Part shown: in pieces, positions 15,911-19,097 of the stretch
How positions within the stretch are numbered: the first letter of the stretch is position 1
Layout: every line of letters begins with the position of its first letter
From: Candidatus Kaiserbacteria bacterium
Lineage (GTDB): Bacteria; Patescibacteriota; Minisyncoccia; Phycocordibacterales; UBA2100
NCBI GenBank assembly: GCA_027066795.1
Contig: JAMONA010000004.1
Coordinates: forward strand, 1-19,097
Reading direction: 5' to 3'
DNA: 19,097 nt
Notes under the pieces: model-generated
Databases searched by the model: none
What the model saw: the letters and a program-made list of their open reading frames with translations, nothing else
Told to the model about the DNA's origin: nothing
Made by a program: the position numbers and the translations under genes

Positions 15911-15919
15911 TTATCCACA
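15911..15919 (+). promoter_or_regulatory. Perfect DnaA-box sequence upstream of the double-HTH gene
   Basis: TTATCCACA matches the high-affinity E. coli DnaA box exactly. It sits in the 145-bp gap between obg and the double-HTH gene, about 50 bp before the ATG. A single box does not make an origin; it may be a DnaA-responsive promoter site or chance. Confidence 0.4.
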
Positions 15920-15958
15920 GAAAATAGATTAGTTTAATTTAAAGACTGGTATCAAGTG

Positions 15959-15964
15959 TATACT
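15959..15964 (+). promoter_or_regulatory. -10 box of the double-HTH gene
   Basis: TATACT ends 8 nt before the ATG at 15973, in the same GTGTATACT context as the box at 6193. It predicts a leaderless mRNA. Confidence 0.6.
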
Positions 15965-15972
15965 GATAGATA

Positions 15973-16941
15973 ATGATTAAAGTTAAACCTAATATAGCTG
16001 AAAAGTCTTATGTCACGAGTAGCCGAGCTGCACAACTTACTGGCTACTCTCAAGATTATATAGGGCAATTGTGCCGTAATGGAAATATTATATGCAGTCG
16101 TGTATCTGGTGAGTGGCAGGTAGTGCTTACCTCTGTGTTGGCATACAAAAAAAGATTTAATCCTGAGTTCGATGTATCATCAGGTGTCTCTAAGGGTACA
16201 ATAAACGAACAAGATGTACTTAATAGGTCTACAGATGGCCATAGAGATGTTGTGTCTAAGGACGGTAAAGAGTATTTATCATCTGCAGATGCTGCACAAC
16301 TTACTGGCTACTCTCAAGATTATATAGGACAGCTAGCTCGTAGTAGTTCTATATTGGCTACAAAAGTGGGCCGTAAGTGGTTTGTAGAGGAGTATTCGTT
16401 ACTTAAACATAAAGATCATAATGACGGCCTATTAGCAGCAGTACAGTCAAAATCTGTAGGTATAAGTACAGATAGTAAACCTATTAAGATTATAAATGCT
16501 GAAGCTATACATAAAATACCACTAGTTACTTATAAAACTGAGGGTGACCTAGAGATTCCGAGCACTGATAATGTGCTAGATGCGATTACTGTTAAGCCAA
16601 AGGTACATAATAAGATTAGCCGATATACGGCTGGCAATATAGACAAAACGGGTACTACTTTAATGCAAGAGCATGTGAAAGGTCTAGCTAAAAACCATAA
16701 AAGTGTAGAAAGTATCTCAATTAATAATACCAAGGTAAGTAGTGCTAATAGAGCACTAGCTAAAGCCATCATTGCAGTGTCAGTTGCCTTGATAGCCTTG
16801 TCAGTAATTATGCCAGAGCGTATAAATTCATATACTAATCAGATGTTAGGTAATAATAATAGTAATATATTAGGGAGCAATATCATTTTGGATAATGTGT
16901 ATAAACTAGCTAGCACAGAGGTTGTATATATAAAAAGATAG
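15973..16941 (+). CDS. Membrane protein with two N-terminal HTH (MerR/excisionase-like) domains
   Basis: A 322-residue protein with two copies of a ~48-residue HTH module: 12-60 (SSRAAQLTGYSQDYIGQLCR...SGEWQV) and 100-147 (SSADAAQLTGYSQDYIGQLAR...GRKWFV). The pattern AAxLTGYSxDYIxxL followed by a basic wing ending in WxV resembles MerR/excisionase-type winged HTH domains. A linker of about 110 residues leads to a single transmembrane helix (about 261-280, ALAKAIIAVSVALIALSVIM) and a short 42-residue outer tail. With positive charges before the helix, the HTHs should stay cytoplasmic and the tail outside. The two copies share 38 identical bases. The next gene has the same HTH-linker-helix plan. 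Role unknown: membrane-bound regulator or DNA tether (inference). Confidence 0.75.
   Translation: MIKVKPNIAEKSYVTSSRAAQLTGYSQDYIGQLCRNGNIICSRVSGEWQVVLTSVLAYKKRFNPEFDVSSGVSKGTINEQDVLNRSTDGHRDVVSKDGKEYLSSADAAQLTGYSQDYIGQLARSSSILATKVGRKWFVEEYSLLKHKDHNDGLLAAVQSKSVGISTDSKPIKIINAEAIHKIPLVTYKTEGDLEIPSTDNVLDAITVKPKVHNKISRYTAGNIDKTGTTLMQEHVKGLAKNHKSVESISINNTKVSSANRALAKAIIAVSVALIALSVIMPERINSYTNQMLGNNNSNILGSNIILDNVYKLASTEVVYIKR
16027..16064 (+). repeat. 38-bp direct repeat, copy 1 (inside HTH 1)
   Basis: Identical base for base to 16291-16328, 264 bp (88 codons) downstream. It covers the AAQLTGYSQDYIG core; sequence on both sides diverges at once. Confidence 0.95.
16291..16328 (+). repeat. 38-bp direct repeat, copy 2 (inside HTH 2)
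   Basis: Second copy of the repeat at 16027-16064, with no synonymous differences. Confidence 0.95.
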
Positions 16942-17009
16942 CTACATAGGTTATCAGATATTTTACATATAGTTTTAAGAAAATATATGGCTTAAAAATG
17001 TGTACATAC

Positions 17010-17018
17010 TTATCCACA
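17010..17018 (+). promoter_or_regulatory. Perfect DnaA-box sequence upstream of the fibre-like gene
   Basis: TTATCCACA again, same orientation as 15911-15919, in the 147-bp gap before the second HTH-membrane gene. It is framed by a 5-bp inverted repeat (TACAT at 17003-17007 and ATGTA at 17018-17022). Confidence 0.4.
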
Positions 17019-17049
17019 TGTAAGACTAATCAATACGCGATATATCCCT

Positions 17050-17080
17050 TATAATATAGATAAGTTGCCTAGGCGACTTA
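17050..17080 (+). promoter_or_regulatory. -10 box plus near-palindromic operator/hairpin before the fibre-like gene
   Basis: A consensus TATAAT at 17050-17055 predicts a start near 17062. At 17061-17080 lies TAAGTTGCCTAGGCGACTTA, a 20-bp palindrome with one symmetric mismatch that becomes a G-U in RNA. As RNA it can form an 11-bp stem (17058-17068 with 17073-17083) and a CTAG loop just before the ATG at 17089. It overlaps the predicted start site, so it could be a repressor operator or a 5' hairpin. This is the only gene here with a clear leader of about 27 nt. Confidence 0.5.
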
Positions 17081-17088
17081 TTTGTATT

Positions 17089-19097
17089 ATGAGTAAAAAA
17101 ATCTTCCTAAACGGTAATACATATATGGGGTCAAAAGATGCCGGCAAATTAGTCGGCTATTCTTATGATTATGTTAGTCGCCTAGCTAGGGGCGGTAGTG
17201 TTAGGGCTCAAAAAATTGGTCAAAGTTGGTTTGTAGACCCGGAGTCTTTAAAAAAGTTTGCATCAAGTCAGAAGGCTACAAAGGCGTTAAGAGAGCGCAA
17301 GATGTCGTTAGAGGCAAAAGCTTCGATGGGCTCAGGGCTAAACAGTGGTTTTGCTGCAGGGACATCTATGGGTGACTCGTCTCTTAAAAGTTATTATCGT
17401 AAACAAAAACCAGAAACATCAGTTAAAGAATCTGTAATATTTAAAAACCGTACTGCACGATTATCTAATATGCGTACGCGTTTGGATTCCGCTAAAACAC
17501 ATACTGATAATAGTATGAGGATGAGAAGCATAGCTCATAATAGCTCTATAAGGGCGGCAGCTGGAGGAGGTATGATGTTTCAAAATATGCGACCGACTAT
17601 GCCGTCAGGCGTTTCTTCTGTTGGTGTTTTAAATAGAGTTATAGCACTTGCCACTGCCACGTCATTAGTTTTTGGGCTTTACTCTTTTACTGATGCACGT
17701 TATGCGTCATTTGCTTATAGTCAAGCTGTTGGAGCTTTATACAAAATAAATGAACTAGCTACTAACATGCCAGAAGTTGCTACTTCGTCTATAGGTAAGA
17801 TTAGTACCAACTTTAATACTATTACAAAGCACCCTGATGAATATATTGCTGCGGCTATGTTTAGCTCATATGGCTGGTTAGACTCTCTGGCAATCAGTAC
17901 TGTTAACAACATAGATCATACAATGGCTGGTTTGGCTGAGGGCCTCGATTTAGCTACAACTAATGTATTAGGTGGAGTGTTTGGTAAAACAGTTGTTCAC
18001 ATAGGGGTGCAAGAATTGCCAGAATTTGAATATGAGTTACGCACTAAGGTGGCGTTACTTAACAGTGAGGATGTAAAATTAGAGAATAAAATAATAGATG
18101 AAAAATCTAAGATTACTAAGGGTACTAATAAAAAGCCTGTAGCCAATACACCTAAAGTGGTTACTAACACAATAAGAGAAGTTATAACCAATACAGAGGT
18201 AATCAAGGAGGTTATACCAATTGAGACAATTGAGTCTATTGTACAGGACCAAGTATATGGGAATCTGAGAGATGACTTGCGTTCAGAGTTGCTTGGGTTG
18301 GTTAACACGAGTGTTAGTACGCCTCGTGTGAGTAATGTCGGAGCGCTGTCATTGACACAGCGCATAGATAATCTTAGTGGGGTAAACATATCTAACTCAA
18401 CAATATCTGGCGGTTCTATATCAAGTGCTTCGGCAAGCTTATCGTCATTAAGTGTTAGCGGGGCTACAAGCTTGGCAGGATTATCCGCCTCTGACTTCAC
18501 TCTTACAGGCACTATAACAACTCCTCTGGCAACTGGCGTAGCACACATAAACTCTAGTGGAGAGCTTATAAGTACTACAGGAACTGCAAACACATTAACT
18601 AAATGGGATGCTAATGGGAATGCAATTGAGGACAGTATCCTCTCAGACGATGGTACAACAGCTACTGTCACTGGTGATGCCAACATAACAGGAACACTAA
18701 CGACAGCAAACCTTACTCTTACTGGTTTGGCAGCTGGTACAGCAACAGATACTGTACTGGTTAGAGATGCTTTAGGCGTTATAAAAGAAATTTCAGCGGC
18801 AAGTGTGGGCAGCACGACGCTTGTTGACTTAACAGACACAACAATAGCCGCACCTGTTGACGCAGAGATTTTAATTTACGATAACGCCACCTCAAAATGG
18901 GAGAATAAGGCGATTGCTGGTGACGCTACCATAATAAGTGACGGTACGATTTCTTTAGTAGATGATTCGGTCTCAGACAATGAAATAGACTACACAACAG
19001 TAACACTTGCAGACTTCACAAACGACACAGGATTCATCACAAGTGCCGACGACACAGTCTCAGGTACAGAGCTAGACGGAGTCTTCAGCACAACAGG
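17089..19097 (+). CDS. Large HTH-transmembrane fibre-like surface protein (3' end beyond window)
   Basis: The frame from ATG 17089 is open to the window edge (669 codons plus 2 bases). Residues 10-56 are an HTH module (YMGSKDAGKLVGYSYDYVSRLAR...GQSWFV) matching those of the preceding protein. A basic, Ser/Met-rich linker (60-180) leads to one transmembrane helix (about 181-200, LNRVIALATATSLVFGLYSF). Residues 200-330 are soluble and mixed; 330-405 look coiled-coil or linker-like (NTIREVITNTEVIKEVIP). From about 410 on the sequence is Thr/Ser/Ala/Gly-rich with short beta-type repeats (SLSVSGATSLAGL, ITGTLTTANLTLTGLAAG, DFTNDTGFITSADD) like phage tail-fibre and bacterial trimeric fibre stalks. 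The C-terminal part should be outside and the HTH inside. Codon choice shifts toward C-ending codons near the 3' end. The function is unknown; an adhesin or fibre anchored through a DNA-binding-type domain is an inference. Confidence 0.8.
   Translation, partial: MSKKIFLNGNTYMGSKDAGKLVGYSYDYVSRLARGGSVRAQKIGQSWFVDPESLKKFASSQKATKALRERKMSLEAKASMGSGLNSGFAAGTSMGDSSLKSYYRKQKPETSVKESVIFKNRTARLSNMRTRLDSAKTHTDNSMRMRSIAHNSSIRAAAGGGMMFQNMRPTMPSGVSSVGVLNRVIALATATSLVFGLYSFTDARYASFAYSQAVGALYKINELATNMPEVATSSIGKISTNFNTITKHPDEYIAAAMFSSYGWLDSLAISTVNNIDHTMAGLAEGLDLATTNVLGGVFGKTVVHIGVQELPEFEYELRTKVALLNSEDVKLENKIIDEKSKITKGTNKKPVANTPKVVTNTIREVITNTEVIKEVIPIETIESIVQDQVYGNLRDDLRSELLGLVNTSVSTPRVSNVGALSLTQRIDNLSGVNISNSTISGGSISSASASLSSLSVSGATSLAGLSASDFTLTGTITTPLATGVAHINSSGELISTTGTANTLTKWDANGNAIEDSILSDDGTTATVTGDANITGTLTTANLTLTGLAAGTATDTVLVRDALGVIKEISAASVGSTTLVDLTDTTIAAPVDAEILIYDNATSKWENKAIAGDATIISDGTISLVDDSVSDNEIDYTTVTLADFTNDTGFITSADDTVSGTELDGVFSTT

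Noticed and set aside
13893..17088. Chromosomal replication origin
   Set aside because: Only two DnaA boxes about 1.1 kb apart, no cluster, no dnaA or dnaN gene in the window, and the AT-rich gap has no box.
17997..18839. 280-codon open frame on the minus strand
   Set aside because: It lies entirely within the fibre-like gene, is low-complexity Ser/Val/Leu-rich, and is the mirror of Thr/Ser/Ala-rich repeats on the plus strand. No start signal or domain is visible.
1..19097. TGA reassigned to glycine (code 25)
   Set aside because: All recognised genes are full length with TGA read as stop, and no homologous segment is interrupted by TGA. Only avoidance of TGA as stop is seen.
1..19097. CRISPR arrays, insertion sequences, riboswitches
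   Set aside because: No regularly spaced repeats, no transposase or terminal inverted repeats, and no leader matching a riboswitch core that I can recognise.

Overview
This window looks like a piece of chromosome from a Candidate Phyla Radiation (Patescibacteria) bacterium, most likely of Parcubacteria type. The reasons are mixed. It has an AT-leaning composition, and no recognisable Shine-Dalgarno precedes any assigned start. The housekeeping proteins are shortened or modified: Obg has no C-terminal extension, SecA has no C-terminal zinc tail, and PriA has lost its helicase motifs. Surface-protein families often seen in that group are present: lamin-tail/PKD proteins, a VirD4/TraG-like ATPase, and membrane proteins carrying a small HTH domain with an LTGYSQDYIGQL-like core. 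The lineage assignment is inference from gene content, not a phylogeny.

Layout. Bases 1-194 are the 3' end of rpsI with a clear terminator. Then come an alpha/beta hydrolase (255-1019), dnaG primase (1052-2764) and the primary sigma factor rpoD (2854-4128), the core of the classical macromolecular-synthesis cluster. A tRNA-Tyr (4180-4262) follows and directly abuts the stop codon of the convergent priA-like gene (complement 4263-6155). From a 49-bp divergent promoter region the + strand carries a VirD4/TraG-like ATPase (6205-7806), a secreted lamin-tail/PKD protein (7811-9250) and an O-antigen ligase/Wzy-like membrane protein with C-terminal TPRs (9299-11122). A terminator and a strong hairpin RNA element (11246-11328) precede secA (11358-13892). 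A long AT-rich gap, a YerC/TrpR-like regulator (14353-14649) and obg (14859-15827) follow. The window ends with two membrane proteins that carry the same small HTH domain at the N-terminus: one has two HTH copies (15973-16941), the other is a large repeat-rich fibre-like protein running off the edge (17089-19097).

How the parts fit. The left half is replication, transcription and translation machinery. The middle and right are export and the cell surface: SecA moves proteins, the lamin-tail protein and the fibre protein are candidate surface products, the Wzy-like protein handles glycans, and the ATPase may power DNA or protein transfer.

The most interesting points are five. (1) DNA-binding domains are fused to membrane/surface proteins, with perfect DnaA-box sequences and an inverted repeat in their upstream regions. 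(2) A 24-pair hairpin upstream of secA uses seven G-U pairs, so it is strand-specific and probably acts as RNA. (3) Two matching near-palindromes flank the TrpR-like gene. (4) At six genes the -10 box ends 6-8 nt before the ATG, predicting leaderless mRNAs. (5) PriA has lost its ATPase motifs.
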